Below are positions 12,489 to 24,900 of a DNA stretch of 64,000 bases, piece after piece. The DNA comes from Hofstenia miamia (taxonomy: Eukaryota; Xenacoelomorpha; Acoela). Where the stretch lies: the NCBI GenBank assembly GCA_004352715.1, contig SCFE01000091.1, positions 211,235 through 275,234 on the forward strand, in the 5' to 3' direction. The stretch's first letter is position 1, and each line of letters starts with the position of its first letter. The notes beneath the pieces were generated by a model. It saw only the letters and a program-made list of their open reading frames with translations. It did not search any database and was not told the origin of the DNA. The position numbers were made by a program, and so were the translations under genes.

Positions 12489-12741
12489 CTGTGGTTTTCA
12501 AGCGGCTTCCATGGAATTTTACTGGGGGTCCACACAGACACAAAATAGCAAATTAAGATACAGCAGTGACATTTTGGTGGCCCATAGGGCAATTCTAATT
12601 CAGAATTCAGCTTTGGTGTCTTTTCATGTAAAAAATCTTTGCACAATTTTGTTGTGTATAATCTTTATTAGTTGTGTGGATTCCATCTAAAAAAAATTAG
12701 AGGAAAGAGGTCCATGGGCAAAAAAGGGTTGAGAACCACTA
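12489..12741. mobile_element. hAT-like MITE with perfect 8-bp target duplication
   Basis: A 253-bp element whose ends read CTGTGGTTTTCAAG and, reverse-complemented from the right, TAGTGGTTCTCAAC. This is the widespread CAGTGGTTCTCAA terminal type of hAT elements. It is flanked by identical 8-mers ATCTAAAT (12481-12488 and 12742-12749). There is no internal coding capacity, so it was mobilised by a transposase encoded elsewhere. Confidence 0.88.
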
Positions 12742-13269
12742 ATCTAAATGAAACGTCTGTTCTGATAAGCAATGGGAAAATTTCTGTAAGAAAACATGAG
12801 CTGTTGTTGTGGCAGTTTCTAGAAAATCCCTTAGGAACGCCCCAATTTTTCTATTACTTGTTAGGGTGAATATGGAGTAACTTATCTGTCTATGCTCTTC
12901 AAAACCTTATCAGCCTCATTTTCAAATACTTAAATTTTCAGGATTGTTGGATGTTTTTAATACTTACTAATTTTGCTTGAATGAAATTTAATTATGAAGT
13001 ACCAGGGCAGAATTCGGACAAAACACAAAGGATAAACAAACATTTTGAAGAAAAATATAAACCTTAACTTTATAATTTATGTAAAACACATGATGCGAAA
13101 AAAATTGCATATGAAAATATTTAAATAGCAAAAATAGCTAAATTCTCAAAAATTTGTTAAAATAATAATTCTAAAAGACTGTTGAAATGCTTATTTCCTT
13201 CAAGGATTTCCCTTAAAGCTTAGTTCCATTCACTAGTGTTTTCCTTAAAAATAGAAAACAGCACTTCTC

Positions 13270-13745
13270 CCTTAATAGTAAAAAATCTAATATTAAGCCA
13301 ACTTTTCTTGGTGTTCCTCAGGACACAATCTTGGGACCAATACTTTCCTCATTAAGAAACTTCCTTATGGCTCCCTGAGATTGTCTCATTCTTCCTCAGG
13401 TGACGCATGTCATTATTGTTTGGGGAAGGGCAAATAGACTATGTATCCTTGATAAAATCCAAAAAGTTTCATAAATTTTCATATCATTTCTAAGTTTACT
13501 TCCTGTTCAGAAATTGTCGTTTTTATGAGACGCAGCACTCTACAACAAAATATCCAAGTCTACTGATTATTCTCTAAAAAAATCATCCCCACGCGCGAAA
13601 ATTACGTAACTAGGAACAGATCTACAAGCTTCCCAAACATTTTAAATATATTTCAAGACAGATATCTTAAATTTTTAGTTTGTCTATCTGTAAGTGAGAT
13701 GTAATTTTCTGATTTATTTTATTAAATTCTAATTCTAATTCCAAT
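13270..13745 (+). pseudogene. Non-LTR retrotransposon remnant, internally deleted
   Basis: The plus strand keeps FLGVPQDTILGPIL (near 13307-13350), the RT GVPQGS-x-LGP motif. About 60 bp later it jumps to a C-terminal segment ending in LDKIQKV, as seen near the end of Jockey/CR1-type RT proteins. The YADD region is missing, so there is an internal deletion. A repeated ATTCTA tail near 13720-13745 is consistent with a LINE 3' end. Confidence 0.65.
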
Positions 13746-13959
13746 ACTTCAAAATTTAACTTAAAATGTTTTCATTGAAAACTCTTTTTGATCTGCTTGA
13801 CATGATATTACCTAAGGGATGTTAGTTAATGGATAGAAAGATATATGTTTTTGCGGAAAATTATCATGTTTGGACAATTAATGAAATGTTAATAAAAACA
13901 AATAAAAATTACAATTAACTAATCAGATATTCATCCTTGTAAAAGAGTCTTATCTCAAA

Positions 13960-13967
13960 GAAATATT
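13960..13967. repeat. Left target-site duplication GAAATATT of the outer hAT-like element
   Basis: Identical to 16974-16981, directly abutting the outer element ends at 13968 and 16973. An 8-bp duplication is diagnostic for hAT insertion. Confidence 0.9.
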
Positions 13968-14712
13968 CAGGGTTGCATATGGAAATGGAAATTTTTGCAT
14001 TCCACTTAATTTCCAGATTATCGAAATGGAAATTGAATGGAAATGGAAATATAGTGGAAATTTGTGGATATAAAAATTCAAAGAACACTGAAAAAACATT
14101 CTCAACAATATAGAAAATGTTAAAACCACTAAATGTGGTTAAGGAAAAATAAATGTTTTAAGAAAAATGTTTAAAAATAACCAAAATAAGTTTGAATCAT
14201 ATACAAAATACAAAGAGACTTGTCCAAACTATCAGGCTCCTTACTCTTAAAAAGTTCTTTTATTTGCGTAATCTCTGCAAGAACAAGAGAATTTAAAAGA
14301 ACGCATGACAAATAAAAATCTAAAATTTGTTAATGTAAACCATATTGAATAAATATTTGCTTCAACACACTGTTACAGCTGAAGCAGTTCTAGCTTCCAT
14401 GCCTAAATTAGTGTTCTGCGGCAAAGTAATTTTCTCAGTTAGCCGTAGCCGGTAGTGCAAAATCAATTTTGTACTTAGAGGGCCATTGGCCGTAAGGCTT
14501 TGGACGTAGCTGACCATTGGCTTTAAGGCTTTAGCTGTAGCCGGCCGTTAGCCGTGATTTTTTTGACGTCGGTGCTTTTTACTACTAAAAACAACAATAA
14601 AAATAATTATCATGTAAACAAACTGTTCATCATAATGATAGAAAAATGCTTAAGCGAGCAAATAATACAAGGTAGTTAATAAGGACTGCGCTGAGCCGTT
14701 ACTTTCATCGGT

Positions 14713-14741
14713 AATATAGTTGGCTGCAAAAAAAATGAGAC
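14713..14741 (+). repeat. Left arm of a 29-bp inverted repeat around the Tc1 fragments
   Basis: AATATAGTTGGCTGC followed by eight A and TGAGAC. The reverse complement is found at 15986-16015 with one extra A. In the right copy the repeat falls inside the transposase frame (it encodes YSWLQKKMR). Here it lies upstream of the other Tc1 half. Confidence 0.85.
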
Positions 14742-14946
14742 TGAACACCTATTTTTCACGCTTTGTGGAAACGTATTGAGAAGTTTTAGAGGAAAACTAT
14801 AAAAATAAAAGACAACGAGAATTTTGTGAACTTTAAAATGGTCAAACAAAAAAGTTAATTAAGTAAACTGGTACTTCGTAATTATTTGAAAAAACTTACG
14901 AAACAAATTGTTTTGCTTTGCAAAGTTTCTAGTTGATTTCTTCGGA

Positions 14947-15309
14947 ATGGGAACGCTGGAACAGCTTGAAAACGCATTTGCGACATCGCAAATTTCTCGA
15001 TCAACTTATTTTCGAAAGCTGAAAAAAATTCGACAAGGAGAATCTCTCAAAAGAAGAAAAGGAAGTGGACGCCCTCGAAAAATTATTGGAAAATTCATTC
15101 AGAAAACAGTCGCAATTGCTCTAAAAAATCCCTATATTTCTGGGAAAAAAAATGCAAACCGACTTCAAACTGAAGCCGACATGTCTGTGCATGAAACCAC
15201 AGTTCAGAGAACACTGAAAAAAAGTGAAAAAAGGCATATTACTTTTGAACTACTGAACGTAACAACTCAAGAAAGGTACGATTTTAAAGATAAATTAAAG
15301 GACTATAAG
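14947..15309 (+). pseudogene. Tc1-like transposase, N-terminal DNA-binding half
   Basis: Encodes about 120 residues starting MGTLEQLENAF. They contain a helix-turn-helix region (ISRSTYFRKLKKIRQGESL) and the linker RKGSGRPRKI, equivalent to the GRPR-like motif of Tc1/mariner transposases, then a second HTH-like stretch ending VQRTLKK. The frame closes at 15309 just after the start of the catalytic domain (QERYDFKDKLKDYK). The catalytic residues are absent, so the copy is truncated. The open frame extends upstream to 14908, but the residues before MGTLE look non-homologous. Confidence 0.75.
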
Positions 15310-15318
15310 TAAAAAGCA

Positions 15319-16060
15319 TCAAAGTCTAATTTGTTTTCCTCCTGTAGAAATAACTTCATTCAAACGACCTGCAACTGATTTCATTAAATTGCACTTCATT
15401 TCAGATGTCAAAATGTGTTGACTTTCTTGNNNNNNNNNNNNNNNNNNNNNNNNNNNATTTTTTCTTTTAAATCGGATATATTTTTCGGATTTTTCTTCTC
15501 AACGTCATTTTTCAATATCTGCCACACGTTTTCGATTGGAGAAAGATCAGCAGAACTTGGTGGCCATTGCAAAAACTGGATATTATTTTCAGAAAACCAA
15601 TTTTTTGTCTTTGCTGACGTGTGCGGGGTTGCTCCGTCCTGTTGGAGTATCCATCCATCATCATATAAAGCATCAGCATAAGGCATACATTCAGCTATAA
15701 TTTGGCAATATCTTTGACTGTCGATTGTGGCTTTTCCGGTTTAAATTTTCAAATAAAACCCACGATAGGAAAGGGCTCCCCAAACCATAATTTTTTGGTC
15801 GAACTTTGGAACCGCTTTTGTTGGTCTTGGATATTTCTTTTACGACCACACTTGTACTTTGTTTCTGTGTAGTTGAAATACGCACTCATCAGTTATCCAA
15901 ACATCTTCAAAAGTGTAGTCTTTCCAATCTTTCACAAAATTTAATCTTTTTTCTTGATGTTCTTTTGTAATCAGAAGTCGATTTTGTCTCATTTTTTTTT
16001 GCAGCCAACTATATTGTTTCCTCATCAAATAAACAGGCTTTCACATTACATCTATTTTGG
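15319..16060 (-). pseudogene. Tc1-like transposase, catalytic DD34E half
   Basis: Minus-strand pieces in order: LLITKEHQEKRLNFVKDW, VWITDECVF (first catalytic Asp, near 15890), LQQDGATPHTSA (second Asp, near 15635), then SPIENVW (Glu, near 15530), with exactly 34 residues between the second Asp and the Glu. The C-terminus, MKSVAGRLNEVISTGGKQIRL, ends at 15319. At least one frameshift (near 15740-15850) and a 27-base gap (15430-15456) interrupt it. Its first 30 residues overlap in homology, but not in sequence, with the end of the plus-strand half. The two halves therefore come from different Tc1 copies or families, arranged tail to tail. Confidence 0.82.
15430..15456. other. Assembly gap
   Basis: Run of 27 N inside the catalytic half of the Tc1-like transposase. 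Confidence 0.99.
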
Positions 16061-16433
16061 GTTTCTGTAGTAACATGTAAATGTCTGATAATGTAGGCAA
16101 ATTGTGAACATAGTGCGACCGTCCGCAATAATTCAGACTCCTTACATGCATTAATAATCAAACAGAAATCATTAGAACCTTTCTGAAATGAATTTTAGTA
16201 GGTATTTTGGTCGCAAATCAAAATCTTTGCCTGTAGCCGACTGTTGGACGGGGCTAAGGCCAGCTAACGGATCATTGGTGGCAGCGAGCATGGCAGCAGA
16301 ACACAAGCCTAAGTATGAAAATTGTTGTGGATGGTTCGAAAAATTCTAAAACTGCGCCCAGTCCAATTTGCGACATCCAATAACCAATATATCAGTACAT
16401 TTCTTTGGTGTGTAGTAGCAACCCAAAAATATA

Positions 16434-16452
16434 ATATATATATATATATATA
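16434..16452. repeat. (AT)n microsatellite
   Basis: Short AT dinucleotide tract inside the right part of the outer hAT-like element. Confidence 0.9.
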
Positions 16453-16989
16453 CAGAAAGTTACTGCATGAATTTTGCCATATATCGTGGCAATACATCTA
16501 GAACTTTAAATTATCTAATTTTATTTTCTAAAAGTGTACATTTATTGTGAACAAGTCTGGAAATGAAATTTACAGAAATACTTTGAAATACCCTTGCCTA
16601 AGGTCAGGTTCAAATGCATTCCAAAATTCTATTATGTGTGCCTTAGCAGCTCCAATAAATAATATCATCTATTAACATTGAATTGGAATATTGGTTCATT
16701 TATAGTCAGCTTAGTCAACCATTAGTAGGGATTATGGAGGACCTCACGCTCCCAAAATTTTATGAGGCTGGGCTGGTACACCACTACGGCAAAACCAAAA
16801 TAAACTACGTGGGACTAGGACGAGTGAAATATTTGTCCTGCAGAACCATGAGCACTAGTTTTAAGAGGTATGGAAAGAGCTGGAAATTTATGGAAAATTA
16901 TGGGAATTTTTTTAAAATAGTTATGGAAATGGAATGAACATTGAAGACAATTTCATTTCCATATGTAAGCCTGGAAATATTACAAAATA

Positions 16990-19900
16990 TAAAACTCGCA
17001 AACGTTGGTTATGATCTATTAATATTTACTATTTAATAAAATGATTATGACCCTATTTGCTATAAGTAGAACGAATTTAACTTAAACCTTACTCAAGTCA
17101 AATAACACGCTGACCGTGTTAATTCAATCCATTCTTGTATGGTTTCAAATAATTCTTTACAATGCTGGCATTATTGAACACCGTTCAAAAGAAATTTACC
17201 GTACATCTAAGAAAGACATTCTGCTTTGTAATTATTCTAATTGGCTTTGATATATAACTGGTCAAAAACGTGCTAAGCAGCAAGTTTCTCGCTTTCTGAA
17301 ACATATTGCAGCCATTCGAAATAAACAATATCTAAATTGCAAACGTTAGTTTACGAGGACAGTGATCTTGTATTCAACCGAATTGTTGATCGTAATATAA
17401 TGAAATGAAAACCGCACAGTAAATATGGTTTTAAGTTATTTACTAATACATTACATTTAAATTGGTTATTCATTCATAAAATTACGTATCTTAATACAAA
17501 TTCATTTGGACCTTAATTTAGAAAAAGTAATTTTGATTGCTAAATGGGTGGTATTTAAAATTGCAAATTAATAAATTGAGCATTGTAACAGTGGATAGAA
17601 TCATTCCCTACAAAGGTGGAAACGATACATGTAATTGTAGAGTATTCGTATGCAGTTCTGTATAGAAATTGAAAGACAGAAGTTTCTTTAGGCTAATTCC
17701 ATAAAATTGTGAATTATGGGAAAAATTTTTTGCAAAGAAAGTGAGTTTTTTTAGTAAGAAAATTTTTTTTTAAGTTTCCACACAATTGCCAGATATTGAG
17801 ATAGTGGATTTTTGTGTCAGTGCTGGTATTTGTGACAACATCAGCCCTTACAAGCGTTCATTATACAATTATTTCTTGTAATGTGATTTATTTTTTTGAT
17901 ATTATATAATTTGTACAAATTGTTCAATGTAAATATATTTATTTATTTATATTATTGAAATACTAGAAATATCACTAAGATAAAATTTTCAAAAAAGGGA
18001 TGATCTTACCATATGTCTCTTTTGATTGTGAAAAAATTAATTTTCGCATTTCCAATAAGTCAGTGTAGCCACTACACTTGTGATTAGATTTATTAATATG
18101 TGTATTTTTTTTGCTTATTTTTTTATAATTTGATCTGTGACGCGTTACGTTAGATAGAAATGAGCTTTTTCCAAGCGAAATTGAATTTTCAAATTTGATT
18201 TGTGTTTTAACGTTTTCCTTTTTAATAAATGTTGTATCAGATTAATCTGCGAAAGTATTCCGAATTTTTTTCAATTGACAGAAATTTCCTAAAATGAATA
18301 TTGAATTGTTTTTGTAGGAAAATGAAATGTGAATTCATTACAAAACTTTGAAATTGCACACCATTTATTATACTGTATTGACAAGAAGAGCACTTGGTGG
18401 GGAATTTAATATACAATGATGAAATGCATCATGCAAGCTGTGCTGTTACTTCTATTCCATTACATATACTAAGTAGAGGACAAAATTGTGTGGATCCATT
18501 ACGTGGGATTTACCTTTAGTGGTTTCTTTGCAAAATTTAAGAATAATTGCTTAGAAACCCAAAAATTAGATGACAAAATTGTTTATGTTTATGCAACATA
18601 TTGATATTATGAATTGAAAAATAATACAATATTATTCAAAGTTAAATCACTATTATTGAAATTTCTAGATAAATTTTAAAGAAATTTTTTATTTTCAATA
18701 TAACACTTAAACAAATTGAATTCCTTAAGATAAATATGATTTGCATTATTAAAAGTAAAAATATGGAAGTACATGATATATAGTGAACTGTATTTAACTA
18801 AATGTAAAACTAATATGCAAAATATCAGCAGTGATGTAATATTGTTGGAAAACTAGTAAAACTGCATTCAGCATTATATTATTTTATGGTTCTTTTAAAA
18901 ATTATTCCCTAAAACTAATCAAAATATAAAGTTCAATATATATTTATAATGCGCAATTTTTGGCATATCGTTGAAGAATATACTCAAGGACAATTTTCCA
19001 GTTGGCAATTTATTAAAAAATTAAAATTGTTATATTTTGGAATCTCAATGCTTAACAGCTTTGAGTTGGTAATTGATGTTTTTGGAGAATACTTGATCAA
19101 CATCATCTTGATTTAATGCATTTTTGTGTACTCTGTGTAATGCAGTCATGTCTGCTTTTGATATTAGGTGATTGAAGTTTTTACAATGGACCAAAGCAAT
19201 GTTATACTAAAGACCTTTACATTCATTTAATAATTATTCTTGGCAATATTTTATTATAATTTCTTAAATTATCCTTAAAGATTTTAATGAATTTTTTACT
19301 AGAGCACTTTCATGTACATATTGTACATGAGAACATTCTACGATAGAGAATCAGAACATAAAGCATTCAATAGACAACAAAAAACGTGTTGAAATTGTGA
19401 ACCAGGCTCCATTAGAATACGTAATGCAGAGCGACAAGGGGTCAGAATTTTTGACCGGCAACCCGATCTGTACTACTGACAAATCATCCTACCAATGGTT
19501 CAGAAATTCAAAATTTTGACAAATAATATTGCCCTATGGATCTAATAATGCTTGATGCGTCCAAATTTGTAAATTTAATTGTGTGCGAAATTTTAAAAAT
19601 TTACGTTGTATGTTGCACATTTTTAACGTCTGGCTTGTTTATAGTACAAATTTTAGATGCTAGTCTAAATTTCTTTGACAAATAATTCTGAAATATTTTA
19701 GCCACAGCATGATAATACCCGTTTGCCTCCCTGAATTAATGATGTGCAGAAATATTAAATTAGTCAAACCATAAATTTTCAATAATTATGAATTACTCTC
19801 TCGGAAAGGATATTCACGAAATTTCAATATAGATATACATTTGCACTAATTAGATCTAACTTGGTATAAAGAAAAATGAACAGACGTACTTAATGCGAAC

Positions 19901-21304
19901 AATTACGATAACACTACATTTCTGAGCACTATGATGAACAATTTATTTCCATAATTGTTATTTGTATTTTTGTTTTTAAAAATTAGTCACTTTGACTATT
20001 TTCTTCAATTGTTCGAACTATGAGCATGTTTTAATTGATCCATTAAAAATAGCAATTTTTCACTTTGTTTCACATAGTAGCAGAAAAAGCACCGACTACT
20101 GCAAAAAAAGATGGTGTAAATGAAACAGTTGCATATTTTGTAAAGTGAATTAAAAATGTTTCTCATTGTCATTAGTATATCAATCGAAAATCAATAATAC
20201 AAGTCTTAAAAATGAAACAGTTTTCTATCGCTTTTTCTTCATTTTTCTATGCATGGCCTACGGATTTTGGTAGCAACCAACTAAATGTGCAAATCTTGTC
20301 ATTTATGGCACTTTGTAATCAAGCAAAACGCGTAAGAAGTAATTTGTTTACTATATAACTAAACAATTTATTCTACATTTAATTCAGGGAATTCTCAATG
20401 AACCTTTCATAAATAGTTTATACAAATTCATTCAAAGTGTAACAAGACTTAACAGTTTACTATCTGTTGATTATTTATTATAATTATGCGAAATTATGTT
20501 TTGTTTAAAGCAACTAACAAACGCATTTTCTATTCACAGTGTTTATAATGTTATTGTATTCAAATTATACGCATAATTTGAAGACCACCAGTTTTAAAAG
20601 TATTCAAACGAATTAAGGAATTCATATCTTGTAAATTATATTTCAAAATGCAAAAGGTACAAATTCACCATTTGCTGCGTAATTAATGTAATTATGTAAT
20701 ACAAAATCAAAATTTACAGTAACTTTACATTTGAAGGAAATCTCAACACTTTGATTATTACAGATCGGTTTTCATCAGATTTTCGAAAGCGAGAACAGTA
20801 AAATTTGTTGATTTATGTATAGCTTAGGAGTAGACAAGGATTTCAAAAAAATTCAATGAGCGCAGATATCAGAAATAAATGACTTATGAATTTTCAATTT
20901 ACATTATGAACTATTAATGACACCATGAAGCTTTTACTTAGAATAATCACATAGCAAAGTAGTTTACATTAAACTTAAAGTTACAGCTTATTAGACAAAA
21001 TATAGATAACGTTTTTGCAAGTTCCTAACAAAATACATGCATTTTCTTGGTATTTCATAAAATTCAATATTGTAAGACGGGGAGCGCGTTAACCGATTTC
21101 GCAAAAGACCCATTCAGCATAAGCGCTAAATACTCTTGTCTTTTCACACAGCCTCAGAGAAATAGTCGCATTTAGCTTTAAAGAACTACTTTAGTAAAAT
21201 TCAGAAGTTAGTTATTTATCTTTGTTGAAAATTAAACATTGTATATCTTCAGTATTTTCCAAGATACAAATAACTGTTCAAACTTCAAAGTTTATCATAG
21301 TAAT
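16990..21304. other. AT-rich intergenic sequence, apparently empty
   Basis: Over 4 kb with almost no open frame above 60 codons on either strand and no recognised motif or transposon end. The only structure noticed is a perfect 8-bp-arm palindrome (CATGTACA TAT TGTACATG) at 19311-19329. Confidence 0.65.
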
Positions 21305-21312
21305 TCATTTTA

Positions 21313-21747
21313 CAGGCTTGTCGTGGGACAGCTTTTTTCTGTTTCGTTCCCATCCCATTCTACATCCCATGGGACATCTCACGTCTCAAGTCAACCCTGT
21401 TAGATACCGATATTCAATTTATAGCACATTATCTTAATTTTTAAAGATAGCAAGCATATAAATGTGAATTTCTCAAAATAAGGTTTTAGGTTGATAAGAC
21501 CATTTGATACAAAGGTGCTGAAATATTCTGAAAAAAGATGTTGAAATACAATAAAAAAGCAAGTGTTTAAAACACCGTTTCAAACGTGTTTAAAACATTA
21601 CATGTTTTTTTCAGGCAACCCTGCATGAACATACATTCAGAAAGGAAATTTCAATAAAATGTCATCCCATGGGACAGGTGGGACAGCTTCTCTTATCCAA
21701 TTCCTTCCCATGTCCCATGCGACATCCCATGCCCCACAACAACCCTG
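21313..21747. mobile_element. hAT-like non-autonomous element with CCCATGGG motifs
   Basis: The ends read CAGGCTTGTCGTGGGACA and, reverse-complemented from the right, CAGGGTTGTTGTGGGGCA. Flanking 8-mers TCATTTTA (21305-21312) and TCATGCTA (21748-21755) agree at 6 of 8. Both subterminal parts carry repeated CATCCCATGGGACA and CCCATGTCCCA motifs (21345-21380 and 21660-21740). The CAGG-S-TTG start is shared with the outer element at 13968, suggesting related transposases. There is no coding capacity. Confidence 0.72.
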
Positions 21748-21949
21748 TCATGCTATTGCAACAATTATGTTCGAAGTCCCTGCATTCCATGCCGTTAGAT
21801 TGGAATCTGTTGTCTGCTCCTCATCTCAAGAGTTACATTTTTCCCGGGGCAAGCGCTATTTTGCAAAAAAAAACTTCATCACTCCGGAGAATCTTTCGAT
21901 GGAAATCAAGTAATATCTTCATTCCAAGCTAAGTAAGCAGTATCCCAAC

Positions 21950-24900
21950 AGATCCTGTGGCAATGAGTTTCTCACTACAATTTTTGATAGCCGTTTCTTC
22001 CTTTAATGTCTTTTGACAACTTTGAATTAAACAGCAGATCAATTTCGTAAAGTGCAAAGACTTTCAGGTTGAACTTTGACCCTTGAAAGAAATTATCATC
22101 TGAAAATGAAATAAGATTGTATTATAGAATAGGGAGCTATTGTAGATATACAAAGAGCTATGTGTATCCCCCAATCGCAAAAAAATGTAGGTAAAAAGTG
22201 ACATTTCTTGGCAAAATCAACCATGGCCTACTAAATGCATAATTAATAGGCCTTTTTAATCCAACATCCATTAAGTATGCCAATAGATCACAGCAGAAAA
22301 TATTGATATGCAGTTTAATTGCAAGTATTGCTACAAACCCATTATGATAAGTGAAAGATAAAAAATCCTAAAAGCTATTACCTAATACACATGATAGATT
22401 TGATCTTCGGTTTTACTAAATAATATTGTGTACATGTGCATGGGCATAGCCTACATTTATACATATATACATATTAACCCTATTTTGTTTGGGTTTGGGT
22501 AAATGTACCCCACATTGAAATATTTGATTATTGTGAAAAATTGAGATGGGTCGGAGGCCCATCCAAAATTTAGTTTACGCATATTAAAAAAGTTTTAGGT
22601 CTATTCCTTTCTCCAAAAAAATTTGTTGGAGTTTGAATTTTAAAAGATTTTGTATATGTTCGTATAAATCTTCATTGGCCTTTATTTTAATTATTGTGGA
22701 TTTTAAGTGAGTGTGCACATGTTTATCAGATATATTTCTGTGATCTTGATAAAAAGAAACATCGTTTTGGGCGGCTATTATTGAGCTGGTGGTAAGAGTG
22801 TACCTAAAATTACAAAAAATCCATACCTAACTCAAAAAAGTTCTGATGTCAGCAAAAAATAAGCCCAACATTGGAATGTTGATAACTTTTTGCAAAGGCT
22901 ACTCGAACTGAAAATAAGGAAGAGTGTATTATTTCCTCACCCCAACCCTTTGCATATGTCAATCAGCTCAACCTAAATAGTGTTAAGCAACATGAGTTTT
23001 AGCTTTGTATTGATGTATAATTGATTCAAATTGTGGAAAAACATGGTACGAATTTCATTTTTTGAAATTATAGGATCTATTTAATCTTCACTGTTAATCT
23101 AAAATATTGCGGAAATGTGCATGCACGCAATATGCATATATAGAGATTAAGGGACATGTGTTCTAGCTTTATTTATTGTATTTATTATTATTGTCTCAAA
23201 GTGCAGGGAAAGCTTGGTAGTAACTGAGTTTTTTGAAATTATCAGCTATTATTTCTATTAGAAATATCAAAATGAATCATTTTGTTCTTTCATAATTAGG
23301 AACTAAAGCAATTCAGATACATTTTCTAATTAAAAACGCAGAAATGATGACCATGAAGCAAACAGAAGGTCAAATAGCATTGTTTCTCTAATGAGAATTG
23401 AGAGAGTGACTTTACTTTGTCAACCATAATTTCAAGTAAGATAACTTTAAATTGAAAGTTAGAATAAATCGTTTGAGAAAAAAAACGCACAATGTTTCAA
23501 CTGCACCTTCGCACTTCATATTTGAAGGGCTTTGTCAATTTAAAATTTGCAAAATAATTAGCATGTTCTTATACTGTAAGTAATTTCATTCAAAGAATCA
23601 GTGATGCTGAAACTTCTTGAAAAGTTTCACAAAACGTATAGAATTTTTCAAAATTTGGATCTGTAATGATGTTATTAACAGCATTGAGTTAGGATATTTT
23701 GGAAAACAATTGCCTTGTATCATGTTTGCATGTAATTTGCGTGTAGAAGTGTACAAATGAATCAGTAGAACTATAACTAAGCAGCACAGATTTTGGTGAG
23801 TGCTTTGAAAGTGAGGTATGACCGACTTGAGCAAGCGAGGGTGAATTTGCATCCCCATTTCTCACGTTCCTGAAAGTATGTGAACACAAAAAACGAAATG
23901 TTGTGCAAGGTTCTTGATAAAATAATGCATCATATATTATAAAAAATCTAATTATTTGAAAAAATTCGCTAATTTCAAAGCAAACTCAAATTTGAAAATT
24001 TTCCGATAATTAAAAATAATTAATCTAAATGTCATTTGATAAAGGCAAAGATAAACTAAAAATAAAAATAAACTACTGACGGATTTCAAACTTTAGTTAC
24101 TAATAACTGTCCTTCAGAAATGCAGTTACATTTTAATAATTTAAGAAATTTGAATAAATAATTTTACGTCAACTAAGACCTTTTAAGCAACTTACAAAAT
24201 AGCAATATTTAAGAAATTATGATTTTAATGTTTTTTTGATGTAAAAAATGTAAAATTGTTGTAGGGTGGTATTTTATATTTAATAATCTATTTATAAATT
24301 ATTAATTCCAAAATATGAGAATAGTGTTTATATGAACATTTGTGGCATATATCATTTTGTAGGAATATAGTATATACAAAAGTTTGAAAAAATTTTTTAC
24401 ATTGCTTTTCCTGTGCTGACAGTTCTGCAAGTAGATTTGTGTAACTAGCTCATGTTAATCAATGTATTTGTATTTGCCAATTACTTTGAAAAATTTAAAA
24501 TTGTCATTTTTAGACTGATTTTATCTTTTAATGCTGAAGTTAAGCTACTGCTTAGATGTTTGCATAGAAATTAATACTTAGACAAACCTGATGAGCAACA
24601 ACAAATAGTCAGGTCTTGTTATATTCTTTGTAGCTTAGCTTTTGATATGAAATTTTACCAAAAATTTCAAATTTTTGTCAACCAAATTTGTCTCTCAAAC
24701 TTTGCATTTTAATACATCGGCTTACCCCTAAAGAATACCTAAGACCTAAGATTTTTAAAATGATATCCTGAAATATATAACAATTGCAGAAGATTTTTTA
24801 ACATCATTTTTGAGGACAACAATATTATTTTATTGTAAAGCATACATAACTCTAAAGCCAAGGAACCTTCTTTCAACTTCGGCAGCGCTAATGCAATTTT

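Larger units (their letters stand above)
14409..16306. mobile_element. Inner hAT-like element carrying Tc1 fragments
   Basis: Left end TAGTGTTCTGCGGC and reverse-complemented right end TTGTGTTCTGCTGC agree at 12 of 14 positions. Flanking 8-mers are GCCTAAAT (14401-14408) and GCCTAAGT (16307-16314), a 7/8 match. Both subterminal regions carry repeated GCCGTAGCC, TTAGCCG and GGCCATTGG motifs (14439-14560 and, more decayed, 16230-16290), as is typical for hAT subterminal repeats. No hAT transposase is present; the interior holds Tc1-like fragments. It sits wholly inside the element at 13968-16973. Confidence 0.82.
13968..16973. mobile_element. Outer hAT-like element, interrupted by a second hAT-like element
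   Basis: The left end CAGGGTTGCATATGGAAATG and the reverse-complemented right end CAGGCTTACATATGGAAATG agree at 18 of 20 positions. Perfect 8-bp duplications GAAATATT lie on both sides. Its own sequence is about 1.1 kb (13968-14400 and 16315-16973), rich in TGGAAAT subterminal motifs, with no transposase. The remainder is a nested insertion. It is therefore a non-autonomous hAT element that has itself served as a target. Confidence 0.9.
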
